Part shown: positions 1 to 6,994 of the stretch, piece after piece | How the letters are laid out: each line of letters opens with the position of its first letter | Position numbering within the stretch: the stretch's first letter is position 1 | Assembly (NCBI GenBank): GCA_007130265.1 | Contig: SLST01000153.1 | Coordinates: 1-11,419, forward strand | Length of the DNA stretch: 11,419 nt | From: Spirochaetales bacterium | GTDB taxonomy: Bacteria > Spirochaetota > Spirochaetia > DSM-27196 > SLST01 | Direction of reading: 5' to 3' | Translations under genes and position numbers: made by a program | The notes under the pieces: generated by a model | What the model was told of the DNA's origin: nothing | Seen by the model: the letters and a program-made list of their open reading frames with translations, nothing else | The model's database searches: none

Positions 1-83
1 CGGGCCGTGAGGGTGTGGATGTTCCCCCCTCCTTTCCCTACGGCTCCTGTTCCGGCTTCGTGCCGGAAACGCCTCGGGTGCCA

Positions 84-112
84 TTGTGTACCGCTTTCCC
101 CGGTGGTAGAGT
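84..112 (+). promoter_or_regulatory. Predicted sigma-70-like promoter of the sulfatase gene
   Basis: A TTGTGT -35 (84-89) and a TAGAGT -10 (107-112) are separated by exactly 17 nt. Transcription would start near 119-120. This falls after an upstream ATG at 116 and before the GAGGG ribosome site, so it supports the downstream sulfatase start at 167. The hexamers match consensus 3/6 and 4/6. The call is an inference from spacing and position. Confidence 0.4.
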
Positions 113-166
113 CGTATGAGAGCGGCAAGAGAGAATGCCCAAACCAAGCATGAGGGTTCACGGCCT

Positions 167-1705
167 ATGAGCGACAAACCGAATATCGTCCTGCTGGTAG
201 CAGACCAACTCAACGCACGCCATGTTGGGGCCTACGGCAACTCCCGGGTGCATACGCCGAGCATTGATGCCCTTGCCGACCGAGGCGCCCGGTTCGCGAC
301 CGCCTACTGTCAAAGCCCCCTCTGCATGCCGTCTCGCTCATCCTTCAACACCGGCGTCTATCCCCATGCCTGTGGTGTGCTCCACAATCCTGTTACGCTG
401 GACGAGCGCTTTCCGACGATCGCAGAAGTGCTCTCAGACTCAGGCTACGCCACCGCGGGCTTCGGACATCTCGGCGGCGATGGTCTCGAGCGTGGGTTCG
501 ATACGAAGGTAGATTTGGTCGACCCCCCGGTGCGAGACGCGTACCTGGCCGAGCAGCGTGCGGTTCACGCGCGTGGGTCCGGGCACTCCGCCGTCTTCTG
601 TGGCCCTCATCCGCTCCCCGAGGAGCAGGTCCAGGATTCAGTGGCGACGGAGCTGGCCGTCGACCTCCTCCAATCGGTGACCGAGCCGTTCTATCTGCAG
701 CTCAGCTTCATGGATCCTCACATTCCGCTCCTGGTGCCCCAACGGTTCATCGATCTGTACGACGGAGCCGAAATCGAGCTTCCGCCCAGCCGGCGGGACG
801 AGCTTGCCGACAAACCAGCAAACGTGGCCGGTACACGGCGCGCCACGTTGGCCGAAAAAGCCGGCGACGCGGCCATGAAGGCGGCGATTCGTCATTATCA
901 CGCCTCCGTGAGTTACGTCGACGAGTTGGTTGGCCGGGTCGTCGGGGCCCTCGAAGATCGCGGGCTCCTCGATGACACGATCGTCGTGTTCACCGCCGAC
1001 CACGGTGACTACGCCGGCGAGTTCGGGCTCGTCGGCAAGACCGGTAACTTCTACGATTGTCTGACGAAGGTGCCGCTCATTGTCGCTGGTCCGGGTGTAC
1101 TACCGGGCACCGTAATCGGGGATATCGTCGGGCTCGTTGACCTTGCACCTACCCTCTATAGCCTCTGCGGTTGCCGTTCGCCGGCTGTCGTGCAGGGAGC
1201 GGATCGAAGTCGGAGTATCGCGGGAGAACCTATGGCACATCCCGCGGGACGCCGCTCGTCTCGCTGGGCGTTTGCTGCTACCCGTGGCCACCGGGGGCCT
1301 CTGGAAGACGCTCTCGCGACCGACCAGGTTTGGCCGGAGGAGACACTCAAGCCGCTGCCTACCGACCCTTATAGCTCGGGGCCGGTGTCTCATGTGTATG
1401 ACGGTGTGATGGTGCGATCGGAGCGCTATAAGCTTTCAGTTTACGGAGACGGTTCTCGCGAACTCTACGATCTCGAGGCCGATCCCTGGGAGCGAAACAA
1501 TCTTCATGCCAGTCCGGCGCACCAGGGCATCGTAACCGAGCTGCTCACCGGTCTGCTTCAGTGGCAGATCGAAAGCTGGCCAACGGAGACGCCGCAGTCA
1601 CCGCTACCCTACCACTATCGGGCTACGTCAGCCGATCTCATCCCGGAACAGTTTCGCGACGCGCACGCCGCCTGGCGAGAAGCCGCCGGCGTCCAGGATC
1701 CGTAG
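167..1705 (+). CDS. Type I sulfatase (formylglycine-dependent sulfuric ester hydrolase)
   Basis: The product is a 512-aa alkaline-phosphatase-fold sulfatase that should hydrolyse a sulfate ester or sulfamate; the substrate cannot be read from sequence. The N-terminus PNIVLLVADQLNARHVGAYG carries the first metal ligand (D13). C53 lies in CMPSR, the CxPSR signature in which Cys is converted to formylglycine by a sulfatase-modifying enzyme; none is encoded here. DPH (183-185) and TADHG (277-281, D278/H279) give further metal and active-site residues, and GKTGNFYD begins at 290. The C-terminal subdomain has the usual YDLEADPWERNNL block. No signal peptide is visible, so a cytoplasmic enzyme is likely. 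ATG167 is chosen because GAGGG (152-156) lies 10 nt upstream, the predicted promoter excludes ATG116, and the family N-terminus begins here. Oddity: the GKWH-type motif near residue 100 reads FGHLG, without the usual lysine. The length is normal for the family. Confidence 0.93.
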   Translation: MSDKPNIVLLVADQLNARHVGAYGNSRVHTPSIDALADRGARFATAYCQSPLCMPSRSSFNTGVYPHACGVLHNPVTLDERFPTIAEVLSDSGYATAGFGHLGGDGLERGFDTKVDLVDPPVRDAYLAEQRAVHARGSGHSAVFCGPHPLPEEQVQDSVATELAVDLLQSVTEPFYLQLSFMDPHIPLLVPQRFIDLYDGAEIELPPSRRDELADKPANVAGTRRATLAEKAGDAAMKAAIRHYHASVSYVDELVGRVVGALEDRGLLDDTIVVFTADHGDYAGEFGLVGKTGNFYDCLTKVPLIVAGPGVLPGTVIGDIVGLVDLAPTLYSLCGCRSPAVVQGADRSRSIAGEPMAHPAGRRSSRWAFAATRGHRGPLEDALATDQVWPEETLKPLPTDPYSSGPVSHVYDGVMVRSERYKLSVYGDGSRELYDLEADPWERNNLHASPAHQGIVTELLTGLLQWQIESWPTETPQSPLPYHYRATSADLIPEQFRDAHAAWREAAGVQDP

Positions 1706-1722
1706 GGCGCCGCTGCGGCGCC
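1706..1722. repeat. GC-rich perfect palindrome directly after the sulfatase stop codon
   Basis: GGCGCCGC (1706-1713) and GCGGCGCC (1715-1722) are perfect inverted repeats around a single T. They begin one base after the TAG stop. No T-tract follows, so this is not a standard intrinsic terminator. It may still fold in RNA as a 6-bp stem with a 5-nt loop and act as a 3' stabiliser. Confidence 0.35.
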
Positions 1723-1776
1723 GAGCGAGCGGTGTCGCGGCAGACAGCCCGATTCTTGCCTGACTCGATAGGTGAC

Positions 1777-2292
1777 ATGGCGCGCGCGACGAAAGGCGAG
1801 TCACTCCCCCTGGACTTTGCCAAGCACACGAGACTCTTTTGTCATCCTGTACATGCACTTCATCATCGGTCTCGGTCGGCGCGCTGTCCATGCTTCTGCG
1901 ATGGCATGGCTCGCGCAGGTTCAGGGCTTCGCGTTGTCACTCTTCGTTCCCGTGATCCTCGTTGACCTTCTGCTCCCCTTCCTCCCGCTCTGGGGCTATC
2001 TGGGAAGGCCGGTATGGCACTGGAGCCGCGTCGCCTGAGGCGTGCCGGCGGTGGCTGCGGTCGGGTCGATCGCGCTCCGGATCGTGACCGGCTGACCAGG
2101 AATCGTCAGTTCCGCCGCGCAATCCCGAGGCAAGTGCGGGGTCTCTTCGACGCTGCTTCGGGTTCGAAACGGTCGCCGAGCTGGGACGGTACGTTCACTT
2201 GGGGCACAGCTGCAGGGCCGAGGTCGGCTTCGTCTCGCGACGGAGTACGAGTCGCTCTTTGCCGACGCACGGACCAGGATCGACGGTGGCCG
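1777..2292 (+). pseudogene. Frame-broken remnant of an unrecognised membrane protein gene
   Basis: No family is recognised. ATG1777 follows AGGTGAC, a plausible ribosome site, and reads MARATKGESLPLDFAKHTRLF in frame 1. Near the TTTT run at about 1838 the sensible reading moves to frame 2, which gives hydrophobic stretches (FVILYMHFIIGLG; FALSLFVPVILVDLLLPFLP; then, after an in-frame TGA at 2036, VPAVAAVGSIALRIVTG). Protein-like segments continue in changing frames: GLFDAASG in frame 1, FETVAELGRYVHLGHSC in frame 3, and YESLFADARTRIDGGRYPNP in frame 2, ending at TGA near 2310, just past the convergent neighbour's stop. At least three frame changes and two stops would be needed to rebuild one protein. 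It starts about 70 nt after the sulfatase stop, so it may once have been co-transcribed. Alternatives are assembly indels or chance hydrophobic frames. Confidence 0.4.
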
Positions 2293-3252
2293 CTACCCGA
2301 ATCCGAAGTGATCGAGCACGCGGAGAGCGAGCAACGTGTTATAACGGCTCGGCCCGCCGGCCTTTTCCATCGTGAAGTGCACCTGCCCCGGGTGCGCGCT
2401 CTGTACCGGCCACCGACCGTCTGCTCGTCTCTTGCTCTGCAGGACTGCGAGTGCATCATCCATCCGGGGATCCCGCGCCAGATTGGCGCTCCTGAAGTAG
2501 TCGAGCGCGCGCAGAATGTTGAACTTCCAGCGAGGTGGAAACGCGAGCCGCAACAGCTCCGGGTGGATTATCTCGCCGGTGTGATCCGACTTGTAGAGCC
2601 GGTGCTGCATGATGAACTCGTGTGACGAGGCCGCGGCGTCCATCAGTTCGCGGACCCGATACTGGTAACCGCTACGGACGTACTCGCTGATCCCCTCTGC
2701 GACGGACAACGTCGAATGGAGCGAGCTGTGTCGGGCCCCACTCCGGTTCATGCGGCAGTTGAACCCTCCGTCCGCCATGCGCTGCCCAATGATGAAGTCC
2801 ACGACCGACGCCAGGTTCTCTTCGGTTTCGCCAAAGTAGCACGCGTAGTTCAGGTACATCCCGTTGATGCAGACATCGCTCTCATTGATCGTTCCCGCCG
2901 GGTTGATGCCACCGTCGCGGCCTTTCTGCGTGAGCGCGATTGCGCGCACGCTCTCGTCGATTGCCGCGTGACCCGGATCGACCTGAAGCGTCGCGAGGTC
3001 GAGCAGCGTGTAGTGGGTGCTCGTCCACTTGGGCTGGTAGAATCCGCGGCCCCAGGAGCCGTCGCCGTTCCGTCGGCGCAGGAACTCGCTACCCCAGCCT
3101 TCGGTCGCTATCCGTGACCTGAGGTCCGTGCGCGGCTCGCGGAGCAGATCTCGGTACGTCTGGTACTGGATCGAGACGTCGCCTTCGAGCAACCAGTCGA
3201 TCATCTCGTCTCGCACTCCGGAACCCTCAGGCTGTTTGGCCAGGTCTCCCAC
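2293..3252 (-). CDS. Terpene-cyclase/prenyltransferase-like alpha/alpha-toroid protein
   Basis: The product is a 319-aa protein with the repeated helical-hairpin pattern of the squalene-cyclase/prenyltransferase superfamily. QW-like repeats are visible as DGSWG (residues 64-68), DGGIN (113-117), DGGFN (161-165) and DGRWP (278-282), each followed by helices such as STHYTLLDLATL and SRYNTLLALRVLDHF. No DxDD catalytic motif of squalene-hopene cyclases is present, and the length is about half that of a true triterpene cyclase. A single-barrel protein of unknown substrate is therefore more likely than a cyclase. GTG3252 is taken as start because AGGA lies about 6 nt upstream and it sits 7 nt after the stop of the ClbS/DfsB gene. 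An internal ATG at 3204 (residue 17) is possible. It is the second gene of a two-gene operon. No signal peptide or membrane helix is seen. The fold is fairly certain; the function is unknown. Confidence 0.82.
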   Translation of the reverse strand: MGDLAKQPEGSGVRDEMIDWLLEGDVSIQYQTYRDLLREPRTDLRSRIATEGWGSEFLRRRNGDGSWGRGFYQPKWTSTHYTLLDLATLQVDPGHAAIDESVRAIALTQKGRDGGINPAGTINESDVCINGMYLNYACYFGETEENLASVVDFIIGQRMADGGFNCRMNRSGARHSSLHSTLSVAEGISEYVRSGYQYRVRELMDAAASSHEFIMQHRLYKSDHTGEIIHPELLRLAFPPRWKFNILRALDYFRSANLARDPRMDDALAVLQSKRRADGRWPVQSAHPGQVHFTMEKAGGPSRYNTLLALRVLDHFGFG

Positions 3253-3259
3253 CTCGGTC

Positions 3260-3772
3260 CTACGCCCGTCTCCCGACCGGCTTGATGGTCTTCAGCGCCC
3301 AATCGTAGTGACTCGAAGTGGCCGATATCAGGTACGCACCCAACGATGTGGTCCCGGTCCACGGGTACCTCGCCTTGGTGAAGAGCTCCTCGTCGGTGTG
3401 CCTGCGGATCAACGACATCATCGTCTCGTGGCTCTGCTCGAGCAGTGCTACGGCGCTGCTCAGCTCGGTCCCCTTGTACTTCTCGTAGATCCGATGATTC
3501 AGGACCGGCAGGGTCCTCCACGTGACGTCTTCCGCCGGAATCGTCGGCTCCCCGCCCGACATTCCGACTTCGTACCACCGTGCCATCATCTGGTGCCATT
3601 CGTGCAGGTGACAGATCACATCGGAGATGGTCCTGTCACGATCGTTCAGCTCGTCGTTCTCGAAGGTTGCGTGTCTGGACTCGTCGGGCAGCCCTTCGAC
3701 GAAGTCGAGGAGCTTGCGGAGATTGGCGTCGCTCAACTCCAGGAGGCCGGCCCTGTCGGTTGGTCTGGGCAT
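3260..3772 (-). CDS. ClbS/DfsB family four-helix bundle protein (DUF1706)
   Basis: The product is a 170-aa protein with the hallmark sequence of the ClbS/DfsB (DUF1706) family. It has MPRPT at the start, DRDRTISDVICHLHEWHQM near residues 50-68, WYEVGMSGG after it, and EELFTKARYPWTGTTSLGAY near the C-terminus, followed by TSSHYDWALK. The family is related to DinB-like four-helix bundles. The founding member ClbS inactivates the genotoxin colibactin, but most members have no assigned substrate, and that role cannot be transferred here. ATG3772 is preceded by GGAGG about 7 nt upstream. Longer in-frame readings reach 3910, but they would extend past the promoter at 3807-3835. It is first in a two-gene operon with the toroid protein 7 nt downstream, so the two may act on the same small molecule (inference). 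Confidence 0.9.
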   Translation of the reverse strand: MPRPTDRAGLLELSDANLRKLLDFVEGLPDESRHATFENDELNDRDRTISDVICHLHEWHQMMARWYEVGMSGGEPTIPAEDVTWRTLPVLNHRIYEKYKGTELSSAVALLEQSHETMMSLIRRHTDEELFTKARYPWTGTTSLGAYLISATSSHYDWALKTIKPVGRRA

Positions 3773-3806
3773 TGGGATCCTCCGTCCTGCGATCCGTGCT
3801 GCGCCG

Positions 3807-3835
3807 AGAATATCACGGGACGCGATGGGTGCCAA
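3807..3835 (-). promoter_or_regulatory. Strong sigma-70-like promoter of the ClbS/DfsB operon
   Basis: On the minus strand, TTGGCA (3835-3830, 5/6 to consensus) and TATTCT (3812-3807, 4/6) are separated by 17 nt. The predicted start is near 3800, leaving an untranslated leader of about 28 nt that carries GGAGG before ATG3772. No convincing operator repeat was seen around it. Confidence 0.6.
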
Positions 3836-3921
3836 CGACCGCCGGGACCGACGGGGGCTCGCGGTCGAGCGCACCGGCGTCGGGTAGATCGCCATGGAGA
3901 ACCGCGCCATCTCGCGTCCAC

Positions 3922-4259
3922 CTGTGGTAGCGTCTTCATACCCACGCTGCCCTGCAGAATGTCGAGACCGGCGAAGAGCGCCGCTCCCCCCGCGACGGCA
4001 CAGAGAAGCAGCAGAACGAGCGGTGTCACCCGCTCAGCCAGATGGACGAGCCCGGCGCCGAGCACGATCCCCGCCTGCAGCAGCCGGCCGAACCGGTGCA
4101 GCGCGAACTCCTGGCCCGCAAGCTGAGCGCCTCCTCGAGACCCTCGGTCCTGATGAGGTCCTTCGTCGCATCGACGATGAACCGACGCGTTCGCTCCTCG
4201 TGGACGGCTCTCCGATCGGCGCGAGCCTGAGGCACCGGCGGTAGCCTCGACATCGTCAT
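3922..4259 (-). pseudogene. TetR-type regulator remnant fused out of frame to a membrane-like segment
   Basis: From ATG4259 one frame reads a TetR-like first helix, including RTRRFIVDATKDLIRTEG and EEALSL. The rest of the expected helix-turn-helix is missing. This frame degenerates and stops at 4026. From about 4124 the neighbouring frame gives a different sensible peptide: a short helix (FALHRFGRLLQAGIVLGAGL) and a clear membrane segment (TPLVLLLLCAVAGGAALF), ending near MKTLPQ at about 3922. The original regulator has therefore lost its C-terminal domain and adjoins part of another gene, possibly through deletion. ATG4259 lies in CGATGACGATG, where a TGA overlaps the start, as expected for coupling to the flavodoxin-like gene upstream. 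A TetR repressor here would suit the palindromic operator at 5225-5245. The TetR call rests on about 30 residues. Confidence 0.45.
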
Positions 4260-5191
4260 CGGGGCCGTAGGGTCGGGCGCGGTAGTCCATACCGGCCTTC
4301 CTCGCGTCGCCTTCGACCTTCAGCTTCATCAGCGGAAGCATCAACCACTTCGGCATGAGCGCAAAGTGGTTTCATCAGCCGTCCGATCGATGTGAGCGGC
4401 CTGCCGCCGAGGAGGGAGCCTCGCTCCGAATCCGAGTCCGCCCTGGTAGACTATCCCGGTCTCACGGCAGAAGTGCCGGCACATCTCGAAGCACGTCTGC
4501 CTCTGGATTTCTTCGAGATAGCCAGAGTGGATCACGTCATGACCTTGAGCCCGGACAACCGGCCCCCCGTAGGACTGTCGGCGAGCGCCGTCAGCACCTC
4601 CTGAAGCGGCCACGGGAGCGGGCGGACGTACACCGGAGTGCAGAGTACCACGAGGCGCGCGCCTCGTAGCGCCTCTTCGAACGCCGCCACTCGTTCGCTG
4701 CTTCGGAAGATCTGAGACGGACGCCGACCGTCGGGCGAGCACGCACGTGGCAATGCGGCTACTCGCGAGGTGGAAGGTCTTCTCCTCCGACTCGCCATCG
4801 CGACCCATGATCCCGATGCTGACCACCGAGGCGGGAGCAGGATACCTCATGTCGTGGTGCATCTCCCCGTTGAAGGGCACGTAGGTTCCCAACCCCATCG
4901 GGCTCCACCGGTCGATCGCGTTCCTCGTGTGTCCGCCGAATCCACCGAACCGCACCCGGCTCACTGAGACTATCCGCTCGGCTCTGGCCAGGTGCGGGTA
5001 GATCTCCTGCATCTGATCGCGCTTGCAGCAGATGCCGGGTTTGGTGTCGCCACAGTAGCAGCAGCCGTCACAGTAGCCGATCGTCGTCGCGGGCAGACCG
5101 AACCAGGCAGTGCCGGCTGACCCGGAAGGTGGACCCTCACCTCCTCCGCGACGGTGGTGAGTTGAGGATGATCGGCCTCGATCCCGCACAA
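4250..5191 (-). pseudogene. Multiply frameshifted flavodoxin-like (NADPH-dependent FMN reductase type) gene
   Basis: Successive pieces of one protein are spread over all three minus-strand frames. GIEADHPQLTTVAEEV (about 5185-5138) is the N-terminus. YCDGCCYCGDTKPGICCKRD (from about 5078) is the Cys-rich loop of flavodoxin-fold reductases. It is followed in the same frame by EIYPHLARAERIVSVSRVRF, the segment GGHTRNAIDRW and SVVSIGIMGRDGESEEKTF. A second flavodoxin-like unit has FEEALRGARLVVLCTPVYVR in another frame (about 4705-4640), then HSGYLEEIQRQTCFEMCRHF in a third (about 4530-4470). The C-terminus RKAGMDYRARPYGPDDD lies at about 4300-4253. At least four frame changes are needed, and no ATG start survives (TTG at 5191 is the first possible). 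The ancestral protein was probably a two-domain flavodoxin-family oxidoreductase of about 310 residues. Assembly error is possible but would require many indels in one gene. Confidence 0.65.
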
Positions 5192-5224
5192 GACTTGACG
5201 TAGACGTCTTGAACGCCTTTCCTA

Positions 5225-5245
5225 GATATGAACGTTGTTCATATC
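5225..5245. promoter_or_regulatory. Perfect 9+3+9 palindromic operator
   Basis: GATATGAAC (5225-5233) and GTTCATATC (5237-5245) are perfect inverted repeats separated by GTT. The site overlaps the -10 box of the minus-strand promoter at 5243-5271 and extends over the predicted transcription start. That is the classical position for a repressor. A dimeric TetR-family protein is a likely ligand, and a TetR remnant lies in the same transcription unit. The repeat is seen directly; the ligand is inferred. Confidence 0.7.
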
Positions 5246-5271
5246 GTAGCGCACAGCGAGTGGTCGGGCAA
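5243..5271 (-). promoter_or_regulatory. Predicted promoter of the decayed flavodoxin-like/TetR unit
   Basis: On the minus strand, TTGCCC (5271-5266, 4/6 to consensus) and TACGAT (5248-5243, 4/6) are separated by 17 nt. The -10 overlaps the left edge of the 21-bp palindrome. The predicted start is near 5236, about 45 nt before the N-terminal flavodoxin-like codons. Confidence 0.5.
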
Positions 5272-5304
5272 ACGGACCCGCGCCCGGTGGGTTCGCCGCG
5301 CTGC

Positions 5305-6012
5305 CTACGCGGTCAACGCCTCAACGGCCGCCCGATCGAATCCCCGGATGATGAGCCAGAGCGCCATCACCATCTCCTGGACGCCCAGCGGCGCGTAAAG
5401 GAACTCCAAGCCCAAGTCTACCCCGAAGAACTTCAGGAGGTCGACCGCCAGATACGGAACCGCCGCGATCAGCCCCCAGAGCGACAACCAACGGGGGATG
5501 AGCTTCGTCTGGTAGAAGAGGGCGTAGAGAAAGACGGCACCGATGATGAACACGATCGTGAGAACCGGCGCAATCGACTCGTGCGAGTGGAGCAGCGTAC
5601 TGCCGACCGCGAGAAGCGCCGGCGGGAGCGTCCCGGCGGCCACGGCGCCGGCGTCACCCCCCTCGGCCGCGATTCCGCTACTGAATGAACTCAGCAGGAG
5701 AAAGCTGATGACGAACAGCAAGTAGGTCGCGCCCTCTATCGCCCCGCGGAAGACCACCAGGCCGAGCGCCAGCGCTTCGTCTTTCCTGCGGAAGAGTGGG
5801 AAAAGAAACACCGGCATCGCAGCGAGCGCCAATCCCATCAGCAGCACGAAAAACGCCCCCAGACGGAGCCGCGCGGGGTTCGCCGCGATGATCAGAAACG
5901 GGCTTTCCGTGGCGAGGAGGTCGCCGGTTACGACCGCGCTGAGAATCCCAGATACCGTGCCCACAATGTAGAGCACGCCAACGATGACTGCGGTGCGCCG
6001 GTGATTGATCAT
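5305..6012 (-). CDS. DUF4386 family integral membrane protein
   Basis: The product is a 235-aa polytopic membrane protein matching the DUF4386 family in length and pattern. It starts MINHRRTAVIVGVLYIVGTV and ends with QEMVMALWLIIRGF. About six hydrophobic helices are visible: residues 8-30, 50-75, 84-110, 145-165, 170-192 and 208-225. A short polar loop, HSHES, precedes the fourth helix. The biochemical role of the family is not known to me. ATG6012 overlaps the TGA of the NmrA-like gene by 4 nt (ATGA), so translation is probably coupled and the gene is the last of a four-gene operon under the promoter near 7500. No ribosome site of its own is obvious. No convincing terminator hairpin was seen after its stop. 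The family call is confident; the function is unknown. Confidence 0.88.
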   Translation of the reverse strand: MINHRRTAVIVGVLYIVGTVSGILSAVVTGDLLATESPFLIIAANPARLRLGAFFVLLMGLALAAMPVFLFPLFRRKDEALALGLVVFRGAIEGATYLLFVISFLLLSSFSSGIAAEGGDAGAVAAGTLPPALLAVGSTLLHSHESIAPVLTIVFIIGAVFLYALFYQTKLIPRWLSLWGLIAAVPYLAVDLLKFFGVDLGLEFLYAPLGVQEMVMALWLIIRGFDRAAVEALTA

Positions 6013-6725
6013 CTCGCCGCCCCAGTCGCCTGGGCCCCCGTCTCCTGCGCGCCCGCCGCAACCGCCGACGGCGTGAGCCTGCCGACGATCGCCGGCGCCT
6101 GCCCGATGAGCTCGTCGTTCGTCATGGCCTCTACCAAGAAGAGCGCAAAGTCGATTCGTCGCGTACGGTTGCTGGCCAGGAGCGGATCGCCCACGTGCTC
6201 ACGCCAGACCGGTAGCCCCTGACTCTCACCCTCTTCCAGGTCGCTCCCGCGCACGACCGTCCAGCGGCGATTGCTCGCGAAGATTCGTCGGCACGCCTCC
6301 ACCTGGTCGTCGACGTCGGCGAACCGGAGCGCGCGGGCGATCAGGGTCATCGCGCGGACCTGGAGCCCGAACCCGCGCGGGTAGACGTCCTGGCCGTCGC
6401 GGGTGATGTGCCAACCGCACGAAAAGACGAGCCTCGCGTCGGGCCGGGAGAAGTCGAGCACTGCCGAAGCGGTGCCGCTCGAGTAGTTGTGCACGCCCCA
6501 AGGCACGAGCACGGTGAGCACCGCGTCGCACCCAGCCACGGCGGACCTGATGACCTCCCGGTCGTCGGTCATCCCGCGAACGATCGTGATCCGGTCGCGA
6601 TACTCGTCGAGCTTGGCGACGCTCTTCGCTCGGCACACCCCGACCACCTCGTACCCGCGCTCGAGCGCGTGACGAACCATGTAGCGACCGAGCTTGCCCG
6701 ACGCTCCAACGATGCACACCTTCAT
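6009..6725 (-). CDS. NAD(P)-binding Rossmann protein, NmrA/atypical-SDR type
   Basis: The product is a 238-aa protein that opens with a Rossmann dinucleotide-binding motif, MKVCIVGASGKLGRYMV (GxxGxxG at residues 7-13). DREVIRSAVAGCDAVLTVLV (56-74) follows, the usual 'apply-and-test' segment of NmrA-like and atypical short-chain dehydrogenases. No YxxxK catalytic pair of classical SDRs is evident. It may be an NAD(P)H sensor, epimerase-like enzyme or reductase; the substrate is unknown. The C-terminus is a low-complexity Ala/Gly/Gln/Thr tail (residues 221-238), perhaps disordered. ATG6725 is chosen because AAGGAG lies about 8 nt upstream and the Rossmann strand begins at once. A longer reading from 6842 would overlap the XRE gene. 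It starts 1 nt after the XRE stop and overlaps the DUF4386 start by 4 nt. Confidence 0.88.
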   Translation of the reverse strand: MKVCIVGASGKLGRYMVRHALERGYEVVGVCRAKSVAKLDEYRDRITIVRGMTDDREVIRSAVAGCDAVLTVLVPWGVHNYSSGTASAVLDFSRPDARLVFSCGWHITRDGQDVYPRGFGLQVRAMTLIARALRFADVDDQVEACRRIFASNRRWTVVRGSDLEEGESQGLPVWREHVGDPLLASNRTRRIDFALFLVEAMTNDELIGQAPAIVGRLTPSAVAAGAQETGAQATGAAR

Positions 6726-6726
6726 A

Positions 6727-6984
6727 TCACTTCTCCTTCTTGCCATCTGCCACCCCAGGTACCCCGCCTTCGTCTTCGTCGAACGAGAAGACATCCTCGA
6801 TCGTCCGCCCGAACGCTCGCGCGATTCGAAACGCCAGCTCAAGCGACGGGGAGTAACTCTGCTTCTCGATCGCGACGATCGTCTGGCGGGTGATCCCGAC
6901 GCGATCGGCGAGTTGCTGCTGCGTCATCTCTCCGGCGTGAAACCGGAGCTCGCGAACCCTGTTCGAAATCGGCGACTTTCCCAC
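6727..6984 (-). CDS. Small XRE-family helix-turn-helix transcriptional regulator
   Basis: The product is an 85-aa protein that is almost entirely a Cro/C1-type DNA-binding domain. It includes SNRVRELRFHAGEMTQQQLA and the recognition region VGITRQTIVAIEK (residues 29-41), then SPSLELAFRIARAFGRTIED (45-64), a hallmark of this compact subgroup. The tail is acidic and then Lys-rich (GKKEK). The start is GTG6984, with GGG about 8-10 nt upstream, 10 nt after the stop of the small membrane protein gene. Small regulators of this subgroup are often encoded beside a four-helix membrane protein carrying a DERD motif, as here. It probably represses its own operon by binding the inverted repeat at 7491-7518 (inference). 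Confidence 0.92.
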   Translation of the reverse strand: MGKSPISNRVRELRFHAGEMTQQQLADRVGITRQTIVAIEKQSYSPSLELAFRIARAFGRTIEDVFSFDEDEGGVPGVADGKKEK

Positions 6985-6994
6985 GGATGTCGCC

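Noticed and set aside
50..68. TTCCGGC/GCCGGAA hairpin before the sulfatase as a terminator
   Set aside because: It has a 7-bp stem but no T-tract on either strand and no visible gene ending there. It could belong to a gene outside the window, so no call is made.
116..166. Longer sulfatase start at ATG116
   Set aside because: It overlaps the predicted transcription start, has no ribosome site, and adds 17 residues not typical of the family.
638..1003. 121-aa minus-strand frame inside the sulfatase gene
   Set aside because: It is an antisense shadow of the conserved sulfatase frame with no start signals or domain.
3128..4126. 332-aa plus-strand open frame
   Set aside because: It lies opposite the toroid and ClbS/DfsB genes and their promoter, and its composition is not protein-like.
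6408..6893. 161-aa plus-strand frame opposite the NmrA-like and XRE genes
   Set aside because: It is an antisense shadow of two well-supported genes with clear domains and ribosome sites.
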